From Oscillospiraceae bacterium (GTDB lineage Bacteria; Bacillota; Clostridia; Oscillospirales; Oscillospiraceae), in the NCBI GenBank assembly GCA_902778285.1, contig CACYXC010000025.1, forward strand, positions 1 through 40,708: a DNA stretch of 40,708 nucleotides, in the 5' to 3' direction. This document shows positions 15,106-22,618 of this stretch, in pieces. The notes beneath the pieces were generated by a model. That model had not been told where the DNA came from. It was given only the letters and a program-made list of their open reading frames with translations, and did not search any database. How positions within the stretch are numbered: position 1 is the stretch's first letter; every line of letters begins with the position of its first letter. The position numbers and the translations under genes are program-made.

Positions 15106-15795
15106 ATGGAGATCTATGAAAAACAGCTGAGCGTCCCCGCCGGGGGGCTGAGCACCCGCGAGCTCTTCGTCTGGCTGCAGGACGTCGCCGGCGAGCAGTG
15201 CGTCCCCTATCATCTGGCCGGGGACGATCTGAAAAAGCTTGGGCTGATGTGGGTGGTGGTGCGCTATCTGATCCGCGTCCCGCGCTGGCCGGAGCCGGGC
15301 GAGTCCCTTCGCCTGCTGACCTGGCCGGGCGCGACGCGCCACGGCATGATGCCGCGTTACTACCGCCTGCTCGACGCCGCGGGGGACTGCATCGCCTCCG
15401 GCAGCAGCGTCTGGACCGTCGTGGACCGCGAGACGCGCAGGATGGTCAACCCCGACGAGCACGGCGTCATTCTGGAGGCCCTTGTCACCGGGCTGGAGGA
15501 GCGCCGCCCACCCGCGCCCGCGAAGCTCCCGACCGAAGCCTGCATGGACTACACGGTGACGGACGAGGTCCTCGACAGGAACGGCCACATGAACAACACC
15601 CGCTATTACGATCTGGCCGAGCGCTGCATCGGCCGCGAAGGCGGCCATCCGCGCCGCATCGTCACCGAGCACCAGAGCGAGATCCGCATCGCGCAGAGCA
15701 TGCGCGTCTCCTGGGGTCGGGAGGGCGAGCGCTATTTCATCGAGGGCGCAAACGCGCTGCCCGTGTTCCGCATGGAGCTGGACTACAGTGAATGA
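15106..15795 (+). CDS. Acyl-ACP thioesterase (double hotdog)
   Basis: 229 residues from ATG 15106; the frame is open much further upstream, but that part is a shadow of the glycosyltransferase. The protein matches bacterial acyl-ACP thioesterases (FatA-like). The first hotdog begins YEKQLSVPAGGLSTRELFVWLQDVAGEQC and has MWVVVRYLIRVPRWPEPGESLRLLTWPG. The second has the active-site stretch DEVLDRNGHMNNTRYYD (Asn and His of the catalytic set). It should release free fatty acids from acyl-carrier protein in the cytosol. A perfect two-way terminator follows at 15823-15860. PlsY, another acyl-chain enzyme, is encoded convergently just beyond. Confidence 0.88.
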   Translation: MEIYEKQLSVPAGGLSTRELFVWLQDVAGEQCVPYHLAGDDLKKLGLMWVVVRYLIRVPRWPEPGESLRLLTWPGATRHGMMPRYYRLLDAAGDCIASGSSVWTVVDRETRRMVNPDEHGVILEALVTGLEERRPPAPAKLPTEACMDYTVTDEVLDRNGHMNNTRYYDLAERCIGREGGHPRRIVTEHQSEIRIAQSMRVSWGREGERYFIEGANALPVFRMELDYSE

Positions 15796-15822
15796 GGCTC
15801 CGGGATCGGGGAAATACGCAGC

Positions 15823-15860
15823 AGCAGAAGGCGGAGGGCTTTTGCCCTCCGCCTTCTGCT
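15823..15860. terminator. Bidirectional terminator between the thioesterase and plsY genes
   Basis: A perfect 17-bp stem (15823-15839 with 15844-15860) and a 4-base T loop. It sits between convergent genes with a T-rich flank on the plus side (GTTT), so it probably serves both. Confidence 0.85.
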
Positions 15861-15871
15861 GTTTATGCCAG

Positions 15872-16483
15872 TCAATCCTTTTTCTTATCGTCCGCCGCCT
15901 TGAAGTCCGGCTCGACGCCGCGGCTGAGCCGGTCGATGTTCGCGCGGTGCTGGAAGATCGCGATGCACATGCCCACGACCGCCAGAACGATCTTCGGCAT
16001 GCCGACGGAGAAGGCGACGGCAGCGATCGAGATGGCGACCGCGGCGGCAAGTGACCCGGCGGAGACCTTGCGGGTCAGCAGCGCCACGATCAGAAACACG
16101 GCCAGAACGCACAGGAACACGCGCCAGTCAATGGCGAGGGCGAGCACCGCGCCGACCGAGATGCCCTTGCCGCCCTTGAAGTGGTGAAACACCGGGAAGC
16201 AGTGCCCCAGCATGCAGGCGATGCCGCCCGCGGCGAGGCCCCGGTCCCCCATCAGCTTCCAGCCGATCCAGACGGCGACGGCCGCCTTGAGCATGTCGCA
16301 CAGAAGCGTCAGGATGCCGGCCGCCCAGCCGTAGACCCGGGCCATATTGGTCGCGCCGGCGTTGCCGCTGCCCTTGCCGCGCACATCCCCGCCCCAAGCG
16401 GTCCGGGACAGCAGGATCGACGAGGACAGAGAGCCGAGCAGATAGCCGAGCACGACGATCAGAAGGAGTTTTCCGATCTCCAT
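15872..16483 (-). CDS. plsY: Glycerol-3-phosphate acyltransferase PlsY
   Basis: 203 residues with five or so membrane helices and all PlsY motifs: GYLLGSLSSSILLSR at the N terminus, GSGNAGATNMARVYG (motif 1), GHCFPVFHHFKGGKGISVG (motifs 2 and 3) and KIVLAVVGMCIAIFQHRANIDRLSRG near the end. It acylates glycerol-3-phosphate with acyl-phosphate at the membrane, the first step of phospholipid synthesis. The ATG at 16483 is preceded by GAGGAG and a strong promoter (16527-16556). The length is normal. The C-terminal tail is charged (DFKAADDKKKD). Confidence 0.96.
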   Translation of the reverse strand: MEIGKLLLIVVLGYLLGSLSSSILLSRTAWGGDVRGKGSGNAGATNMARVYGWAAGILTLLCDMLKAAVAVWIGWKLMGDRGLAAGGIACMLGHCFPVFHHFKGGKGISVGAVLALAIDWRVFLCVLAVFLIVALLTRKVSAGSLAAAVAISIAAVAFSVGMPKIVLAVVGMCIAIFQHRANIDRLSRGVEPDFKAADDKKKD

Positions 16484-16526
16484 AGCGTCTCCTCAAAGAA
16501 AACCAAGAAAGCAAAAATTTTAAGTT

Positions 16527-16556
16527 ATTATAACCCCTGTTTCTCCCGCTTTGCAA
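16527..16556 (-). promoter_or_regulatory. Promoter of plsY
   Basis: On the minus strand: TTGCAA (16551-16556), 18-base spacer, TATAAT (16527-16532), about 43 bases before the ATG. Confidence 0.7.
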
Positions 16557-16584
16557 GCAGATTGCCGGACTGTTTTCAGATTGT

Positions 16585-17232
16585 TCAAAAGGCGCCGAGG
16601 TCCCGAAACAGCGTCCAGGGGAAAACAGCGGGCGGCGGCGCGGAGAAGTCCATCGTCTCGCCGCTCGCCGGATGCGTGAAGCGCAGGCGTTGGGACCAGA
16701 GCGCGAGCTCGCAGCCGTCCTCCCGCACAGCGTACTTGCGCTCCCCCATCAGCGGCAGGCCGCGGGAGGCAAACTGCACGCGGATCTGGTGGGTGCGGCC
16801 GGTCTCCAGCTCAATGCGTACAAGGCTCCGATCGCCGCTGCGATCCAGCGTCACATAACGCAGCACCGCCTCCTGCACGCCCTTGCCCGGCTGATCTGCG
16901 ACAAAAGTCATCTTCCGCGCCGTATCGCGCCGCAGGAGATCCCGCAGCTCGCCCTGCGGCTCCGTCTCCCCGCTCACCACGGCCAGGTATTCCTTGCGAA
17001 ATTCCCCCTCCCGGATCTGGCGGGAGAGCTCCGAGGCGCTTTCGGCGCTGCGCGCGAGCAGCATCACGCCGCCCACGACCCGGTCCAGCCGGTGCACCGT
17101 GCGCAGCTCTGCCTTCGCGTCGCCCAGCTCCGTGCGCAGCAGCTCCGGCAGGCCGCCCGGCTCGTCGGTGGAGAGCACCCGCGGCGGCTTGCAGCAGAGC
17201 AGAATGTCCGCGTCCCGATAGAGAATCTCCAT
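16585..17232 (-). CDS. RluA-family pseudouridine synthase (no S4 domain)
   Basis: 215 residues. The start at ATG 17232 has GAGGGG 8 bases ahead; a GTG at 17241 overlaps that site. The catalytic motif is VHRLDRVVGGVML with the essential Asp at about residue 50. Other RluA motifs are FRKEYLAVVSGE and LVRIELETGRTHQIRVQFASRGLPLMGERKYA. There is no N-terminal S4 RNA-binding domain, so it belongs to the short RluA/TruC-like group. The exact uridine in rRNA or tRNA cannot be named. It is divergent from the RlmD gene, another RNA-modification enzyme. Confidence 0.88.
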   Translation of the reverse strand: MEILYRDADILLCCKPPRVLSTDEPGGLPELLRTELGDAKAELRTVHRLDRVVGGVMLLARSAESASELSRQIREGEFRKEYLAVVSGETEPQGELRDLLRRDTARKMTFVADQPGKGVQEAVLRYVTLDRSGDRSLVRIELETGRTHQIRVQFASRGLPLMGERKYAVREDGCELALWSQRLRFTHPASGETMDFSAPPPAVFPWTLFRDLGAF

Positions 17233-17272
17233 ATTTTTCACCCCTCATTCATTTTATCACAGCAAGCGGGCT

Positions 17273-17300
17273 TTGCAAACAGCGAATCCTGTGATAAACT
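17273..17300 (+). promoter_or_regulatory. Possible promoter of rlmD
   Basis: TTGCAA (17273-17278), 16-base spacer, TAAACT (17295-17300), 34 bases before the ATG. The match is moderate. Confidence 0.4.
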
Positions 17301-17334
17301 GTAAAGTTAGAATGATTCGGATGCGGAGGCCGTC

Positions 17335-18498
17335 ATGGAAAAGACGCGGAGTACCCCCTGTCCCCATGCAAAGCAGTGCGGCGGCTGCCAGCTGCAGCAT
17401 GTGCCCTATGCGCAGCAGCTCGCGCAAAAGCAGCGCCGCGTGCGGGAGCTCCTCGGCGGCTTTGGGCCGGTGCTGCCGATCCTCGGCATGGCGGAACCCA
17501 CCCACTACCGCAACAAGGTGACGGCCGCCTTCGCGCTGGACCGGAACCGGAAGATCGTCTCCGGCATCTACCAGCCGGGGAGCCACGCCGTGGTCCCGGT
17601 GGACAGCTGTCTCATCGAAGACGAGACGGCGGACGCGATCATCGTGGACATCCGCCGCATGCTGCCGGACTTCAGGATCAAGGTCTTTGACGAGCGCAGC
17701 GGCACCGGCTGGCTGCGGCACGTGCTCGTGCGGCGCGGCTTTGCCACCGGGCAGGCGCTGGTGGTGCTGGTCGCCGTCAGCCCCATCTTCCCGCTGCAGA
17801 AGCCCTTTGTGCAGAAGCTGCGGGAGCTGCACCCGGAGGTCAGGTCCGTGGTGCTCAACATCAACGACCGCGTCACGCCCGTGGTGCTCGGCACGCGGGA
17901 GAAGGTCCTGTACGGCGAGGGCGCGATCGAGGATATCCTCTGCGGCTATCGCTTCCGCATCTCGCCCCGCTCCTTCTACCAGATCAACCCCGTCCAGACC
18001 GAGAAGCTCTACCGCACGGCTCTGGACTTCGCGGAGCTGACAGGGGCGGAGACCGTGCTGGACGCCTACTGCGGCATCGGCACCATCGGCATCACGGCGA
18101 GCGGCCGGGCCAAACAGGTCATCGGCGTGGAGCTCAACCACGACGCGGTGGCCGACGCCATCGTAAACGCCCGCCTCAACGGCATCAAAAACTGCTGGTT
18201 TACCGCCGGGGACGCCGGCGAGTACATGGAGCAGATGGCGCGCGACGGCATGCGGCCCGACCTGGTCTTTCTCGACCCGCCCCGCGCCGGCAGCGACGAG
18301 CGCTTTCTCTCCTCCCTGCTGCGCTGCGCGCCGAAAAAAGTCGTCTACGTCTCCTGCGACCCGGAGACTCTGGCGCGCGACCTCGGCACGCTGACGAAGG
18401 GCGGCTATCGCGTCGGGAAGATCCAGCCGGTGGACATGTTCCCGTACACGCGGCATATCGAGTGCGTTTGTCAGTTATTCAAAGAAGGCGCGAAATAA
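17335..18498 (+). CDS. rlmD: 23S rRNA (uracil-C5)-methyltransferase, RlmD/RlmCD type
   Basis: 387 residues. The N terminus carries the iron-sulfur motif: Cys9, Cys15 and Cys18 (CPHAKQCGGCQLQH) with a later Cys92 (VDSCLI). The TRAM domain present in RlmD of E. coli is missing, as in many short Clostridial members. The catalytic domain shows SPRSFYQINPVQTEKLY, VLDAYCGIGTIGI (SAM motif), VFLDPPRAGSDE and VYVSCDPETLARDL with the nucleophilic Cys. It methylates U1939 (and perhaps U747) of 23S rRNA; which one is inferred. AGGCCGTC stands before ATG 17335 and the site is weak-to-fair. The PP2C gene follows 77 bases downstream. Confidence 0.9.
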   Translation: MEKTRSTPCPHAKQCGGCQLQHVPYAQQLAQKQRRVRELLGGFGPVLPILGMAEPTHYRNKVTAAFALDRNRKIVSGIYQPGSHAVVPVDSCLIEDETADAIIVDIRRMLPDFRIKVFDERSGTGWLRHVLVRRGFATGQALVVLVAVSPIFPLQKPFVQKLRELHPEVRSVVLNINDRVTPVVLGTREKVLYGEGAIEDILCGYRFRISPRSFYQINPVQTEKLYRTALDFAELTGAETVLDAYCGIGTIGITASGRAKQVIGVELNHDAVADAIVNARLNGIKNCWFTAGDAGEYMEQMARDGMRPDLVFLDPPRAGSDERFLSSLLRCAPKKVVYVSCDPETLARDLGTLTKGGYRVGKIQPVDMFPYTRHIECVCQLFKEGAK

Positions 18499-18575
18499 CG
18501 GCGTTTTTTCTCCCGTTTCGCGGAGTCCCCATGCCCGCCGACACGTCGGAGAACCACAGAAAGAATGGTGGCAGA

Positions 18576-20207
18576 ATGAAAAAGTTTCAAGCGATACGCG
18601 CCAATATGTCGATGAACGTGATCGGCGGTCTGGTGGCTTTTCTGCTGCTGTTCGGCGCCCTTGTCTGCATCATCGGCAACTACTGCATCGTCAGCGCCTT
18701 CAAAAACGAGTACGCCACCGTCACCTATCATATGGCCGACGCTGCGGCGCTCCTCGTGAACGGGGACCACATCGGGCAGTATCTCGCGGGCGAGGAGCAG
18801 GAGGAGTATGCCGTCAGCAAGCGGCGGCTCGACACCATGTGTCAGAAACTGAACGTCTCCCTGATTTACGTCATCCAGGTCGACCGGAGCGATTACGGCA
18901 GATTCGTCTCCATCTTCAATCCGGTCAACAACACTGTGGATGATTCCCGCTACACAGAATGGGAGCTGGGCTACGAACGCAATACCACAAATGACGAATA
19001 CCGGGAGAAATACCGGTCGATTTACGAGCAGAAGGCAGCCTACGGAACGGTTTTCCGCCTGCACACCACCGACGGCCAGCATCCGCACATCACAACGCTG
19101 GTCCCCGTGAAAAACGCAGCGGGTGAAGTGACCGCGATCCTCTGCATGCAGCGGCCCGTCCGGGAGCTGACGGACGCCATTACCCCCTACATACGGGCTA
19201 TCCTGTTCGGGGTCTTCATCATGGTCTTGCTGGTCTCCGCTCTGGCCGCATCCTTCCTCAAGAGATCCATCATCGCGCCGGTCGAAACGGTCTCGGCAGA
19301 GGCAGCGCGCTTTGCCAGAGAGCATGCCAAGGGAGAGCCGATGGGCGAGCTCGGCCAGTACGACGTGATCCTGGACCTCGCTGGCTCCATCGACTCCATG
19401 GAGACGGACATGGTCAACTATATGGAGGACCTGACCGCCGCCACCGCCGAGAAGGAGAGGATAAGCGCCGAGCTCTCGATCGCCGCGATGATCCAGCAGG
19501 ATGCCCTGCCGGGTGTATTTCCGGCCTTCCCCGAGCGGCGGGATTTTGACATTTACGCGTCCATGGACCCCGCCAAGGAGGTCGGCGGAGACTTCTACAA
19601 CTTCTTCCTGATCGACGACGACCATCTGGCGCTGATTATGGCGGACGTCTCGGGCAAGGGCATCCCCGCCGCACTGTTCATGGAGGCGACAAGCATCCTG
19701 CTCAGCAGCCGGACGCAGATGGGAGGCACCCCGGCGGAGATCCTGCGCTTTGTCAACGACAATATCTGCCAGCACAACCGCGCGGATATGTTCGTGACCG
19801 TGTGGCTGGGGATTCTGGAGCTCTCCACGGGGCGGCTGGTCTTTGCCAACGCCGGGCACGAGTATCCCGCCGTCTGCCGCAAAAACGGCGGATTCGAGCT
19901 TGTGAAGGACAAGCCCGGCTTTGTCCTCGGCGGCATGGAAGGGATGCAGTACAAAAATCATGAGCTGCGGCTCGCGCGCGGGGGCAAGCTGTTCCTCTAT
20001 ACCGACGGTCTCCCCGAGGCGAGAGATCATGAAGGGCATATGTTCTCCTTCGACGGGATGCTCAGCGCGCTCAACGAGCATCGGGCGGAATCGCCGGAGG
20101 GCATTCTGGAAGGTGTCAGGGCCTGTGTCAACGCCTTTGTCGGCGACGCGCCGCAGTTCGACGATCTGACTATGCTCTGCCTCGAGCTGCGGGAGGACGC
20201 GCATTGA
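18576..20207 (+). CDS. PP2C-type serine phosphatase of the RsbU/SpoIIE family with extracytoplasmic sensor
   Basis: 543 residues from ATG 18576; the upstream extension reads back into rlmD. Membrane segments near 14-38 and about 205-228 bracket a roughly 165-residue extracytoplasmic region, followed by a short coiled stretch. The C-terminal phosphatase (about 325-540) contains the metal-binding motifs DPAKEVGGDFYNFF, MADVSGKGIPAALFM, NAGHEYP, LYTDGLPEA and DDLTMLCL. Such proteins dephosphorylate anti-anti-sigma (STAS) proteins to free a sigma factor. No anti-sigma or STAS gene lies nearby, so the target is remote or different. The ribosome binding site is weak (GGTGG). The gene ends 71 bases before a small basic protein gene. 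Confidence 0.9.
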   Translation: MKKFQAIRANMSMNVIGGLVAFLLLFGALVCIIGNYCIVSAFKNEYATVTYHMADAAALLVNGDHIGQYLAGEEQEEYAVSKRRLDTMCQKLNVSLIYVIQVDRSDYGRFVSIFNPVNNTVDDSRYTEWELGYERNTTNDEYREKYRSIYEQKAAYGTVFRLHTTDGQHPHITTLVPVKNAAGEVTAILCMQRPVRELTDAITPYIRAILFGVFIMVLLVSALAASFLKRSIIAPVETVSAEAARFAREHAKGEPMGELGQYDVILDLAGSIDSMETDMVNYMEDLTAATAEKERISAELSIAAMIQQDALPGVFPAFPERRDFDIYASMDPAKEVGGDFYNFFLIDDDHLALIMADVSGKGIPAALFMEATSILLSSRTQMGGTPAEILRFVNDNICQHNRADMFVTVWLGILELSTGRLVFANAGHEYPAVCRKNGGFELVKDKPGFVLGGMEGMQYKNHELRLARGGKLFLYTDGLPEARDHEGHMFSFDGMLSALNEHRAESPEGILEGVRACVNAFVGDAPQFDDLTMLCLELREDAH

Positions 20208-20278
20208 CCGTCTTCAGAACCCCATGGGGGGGAAGAAATCTCATCCGGCCGTGCCGGAACGCATAGGGAGGAAGAATT

Positions 20279-20416
20279 GTGAACACCATCTGGATCCGTC
20301 GGCTTTACGACGCCGGCACGCGGCTGGAGATCCATGCGGACCGCTGGATCGAGCTCGTGCTCTGGGGCGCGCTGCTCCGGCGTCTCGGAAAACGGCGCAG
20401 AAAAAAGGCTCGCTGA
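20279..20416 (+). CDS. Small basic protein (45 residues), unknown
   Basis: GTG 20279 stands 5 bases after GGGAGGAAG, a near-perfect ribosome binding site, and the frame closes with TGA at 20414. The 45 residues begin MNTIWIRRLYDAGTRLEIHADRW, continue through a short hydrophobic stretch (IELVLWGALLRRL) and end in a strongly basic tail (GKRRRKKAR). An amphipathic helix followed by a positive tail suggests peripheral membrane or RNA binding (inference). It follows the phosphatase and may be co-transcribed. No family was recognised. Confidence 0.5.
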   Translation: MNTIWIRRLYDAGTRLEIHADRWIELVLWGALLRRLGKRRRKKAR

Positions 20417-20433
20417 GAGCCAAATAAAACGAA

Positions 20434-20587
20434 CAGGCCACCTGAAAGGGTGGCCTGTCAAGCTGTCGACAAAGTGTCGACAGCTTGACAGGCAAAAATG
20501 GGAACTTCCGAAAAAGCTCCCATTTTTGCACAGATTGTACCGCGAAAGGGGATTACCGTCCCCTCTCGCGCTCTCCCCATGCGAGTC
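20434..20587 (+). repeat. Stacked-hairpin module, second copy of the 10573-10706 type
   Basis: Four hairpins: CAGGCCACC/GGTGGCCTG (20434-20457), a 17-bp stem at 20454-20492 with an AAAGT loop, a 15-position stem at 20492-20529 with GCAAAAATG at its base, and GCGAAAGGGG/CCCCTCTCGC (20542-20569, one mismatch). A tail GCTCTCCCCATGC is shared with the first copy. The second stem differs from the first copy by paired changes (CCTGTCAAG with CTTGACAGG here, CCCTTCAAG with CTTGAAGGG there). The leading hairpin is of different sequence. It overlaps the second hairpin by 4 bases (20454-20457), which would let them compete. The module sits just past the 45-residue gene and ends 20 bases from the convergent metG stop. 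Confidence 0.75.
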
Positions 20588-20606
20588 CGAATGCATTTTT
20601 CCGACG

Positions 20607-22559
20607 TCAGCAGAGCTGCGCGCCGGCGGGGACGGAGTCGTCCAGCATCATCAGATGCAGCTCCTCCTTGCCGTCCTTCTCGCAGACCGCGGAGAGCAGC
20701 ATGCCGTTGGAGTCCTGTCCCATCATCTTGCGCGGCGGCAGATTCAGGATCGCGACCACGGTCTTGCCCACGAGCTGCTCGGGCTCGTAGAACTTGTGGA
20801 TGCCGGAGAGGATCTGGCGCGGGGTGCCGGAGCCGTCGTCAAGCTGGAACTTGAGGAGCTTTTCGCTCTTTTTCACAGCCTCACAGGAGAGCACTTTGCA
20901 CACGCGCATGTCGCATTTGGCAAACTCATCGATCGTCACGTCCGGCAACACAGGCTTCGCGGCTGGGGCCTTGGAACGGCGGGAGATTTCCTCCAGCTCG
21001 GCCATGGTCTTGTCCAGATCGAGGCGCGGGAAGAGCGTCTCGCCCTTGCGCACCGTAAACTCGCCCTTGAGCGCGCCGTAGACGGCGTCGTCCCAGGAGC
21101 GGCAGTCCTGCGCGCCGATCTGCGCGAAGGCCTTGTCGCAGCTTTCGGGCATGAAGGGCGTCAGGCAGATGAGGCTGACGCGCAGGGCCTCGAGCAGGTT
21201 GTACATGACCTCGGCCAGGCGGGGCTTGTTGGCCTCGTCCTTCGCCAGCTTCCAGGGCGCGGTCTCGTCGATGTACTTGTTGGCGCGCTGGATGCAGCGG
21301 AAGACCTCTTCGAGGGCGAGATGGGGCTGGTAGATGTCCATCTGCGCGGCGTAGCGCCCCGGCAGAGCGGCGATCATGGCCTTGAGCTCGTCGTCCATCG
21401 GATCGGACACTCGCCCGGCGGGCAGACGGCCGCCGAAGTACTTCTCGATCATCGCCGTCGTGCGGGAGACGAGGTTGCCGAGGTCGTTGGCCAGGTCGGT
21501 GTTGATCGTGGAGATCAGCAGCTCGTTGGAGAAGTTGCCGTCGGAGCCGAAGGGGAAGGTTCGCAGCAGGAAGAATCGCAGCGCGTCCACGCCGAATTTC
21601 TCGGAGAGGATATAGGGGTCGATGACGTTGGTGGAGTTGTTGGCCTTGGACTTGGAGACCTTGCCGCCGTCGATGATGAGCCAGCCGTGACCGTAGACCT
21701 TCTTCGGCAGGGGCAGACCCGCGCTCATGAGCATGGCGGGCCAGATGATCGAATGGAAGCGGACGATCTCCTTGCCGACCACATGCACGTCCGCCGGCCA
21801 GTACTTCTCAAAGTCGTGATAGCGGTCGTTGTACAGGCCCAGCGCCGTGCAGTAGTTGTACAGCGCGTCGACCCAGACGTAGACGACGTGGCCCGGGTCG
21901 AAGTCCACGGGCACGCCCCAGGTGAAGCTGGTACGGGAGACGCAGAGATCCTCCAGGCCCGGCTTGATGAAGTTGTTGATCATCTCGTTGACGCGGGAGG
22001 CGGGCTCGAGGAAGGTGCCGGTCTCCAGCAGCTCCTGCACGGGCTTGGCGTACTTGGAGAGACGGAAGAAGTAGGCTTCCTCCTCGGCGTCCTGCACGGG
22101 GCGGCCGCAGTCGGGGCACTTGCCGTCCACCAGCTGGGTCTCGGTCCAGAAGCTCTCGCAGTCCTTGCAGTACTTGCCGCTGTACTTGCCCTTGTAGATA
22201 TCCCCGTTGTCGTACATCTTGCGGAACACCCGCTGGATGGACTGCACGTGATAGTCGTCGGTGGTGCGGATGAAGCGGTCGTTGGAGATATTCATCAGTC
22301 TCCACAGATCCTTGATGCCCTTCTCGCCCTCTACGATGCGGTCGACGAATTCCTTCGGCGTGACGCCGGCGGCCTTCGCCTTGGCCTCGATCTTCTGGCC
22401 GTGCTCGTCGGTGCCGGTCAGGAACATCACGTCATAGCCGCGCAGGCGCTTGTAGCGGGCGATCGCGTCGGTGGCAACGGTGCAGTAGGCGTGCCCGATG
22501 TGCAGCTTGTCCGAGGGGTAGTAGATCGGTGTGGTGATGTAAAAGGTCTTCTTATCCAT
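20607..22559 (-). CDS. metG: Methionyl-tRNA synthetase with C-terminal tRNA-binding domain
   Basis: 650 residues. The class I Rossmann core begins KTFYITTPIYYPSDKLHIGHAY with HIGH at 20-23. A zinc-knuckle insertion reads CKDCESFW...CPDCGRP. The KMSKS-type loop is KVSKSKANN near residue 300. An anticodon-binding helical domain follows, then a C-terminal EMAP/tRNA-binding domain from about 540 (FAKCDMRVCKVLSCEAVKKSEKLLKFQLDDG). It charges initiator and elongator tRNA-Met. The ATG at 22559 has a CAGGAGAG site. It lies 60 bases after the VanW-like gene and may be read from the hemW promoter. Confidence 0.97.
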   Translation of the reverse strand: MDKKTFYITTPIYYPSDKLHIGHAYCTVATDAIARYKRLRGYDVMFLTGTDEHGQKIEAKAKAAGVTPKEFVDRIVEGEKGIKDLWRLMNISNDRFIRTTDDYHVQSIQRVFRKMYDNGDIYKGKYSGKYCKDCESFWTETQLVDGKCPDCGRPVQDAEEEAYFFRLSKYAKPVQELLETGTFLEPASRVNEMINNFIKPGLEDLCVSRTSFTWGVPVDFDPGHVVYVWVDALYNYCTALGLYNDRYHDFEKYWPADVHVVGKEIVRFHSIIWPAMLMSAGLPLPKKVYGHGWLIIDGGKVSKSKANNSTNVIDPYILSEKFGVDALRFFLLRTFPFGSDGNFSNELLISTINTDLANDLGNLVSRTTAMIEKYFGGRLPAGRVSDPMDDELKAMIAALPGRYAAQMDIYQPHLALEEVFRCIQRANKYIDETAPWKLAKDEANKPRLAEVMYNLLEALRVSLICLTPFMPESCDKAFAQIGAQDCRSWDDAVYGALKGEFTVRKGETLFPRLDLDKTMAELEEISRRSKAPAAKPVLPDVTIDEFAKCDMRVCKVLSCEAVKKSEKLLKFQLDDGSGTPRQILSGIHKFYEPEQLVGKTVVAILNLPPRKMMGQDSNGMLLSAVCEKDGKEELHLMMLDDSVPAGAQLC

Positions 22560-22618
22560 GCTCTCTTCTCTCCTGTATCTCAGATTTGTTTGTTCCCTTG
22601 TCGGTCCCGGGGCCTCCG

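Noticed and set aside
18462-18575. Longer N terminus of the PP2C phosphatase
   Set aside because: It would overlap the end of rlmD by 37 bases, and the extra residues are not membrane or signal-like; MKKFQAIRAN at 18576 is a natural start.
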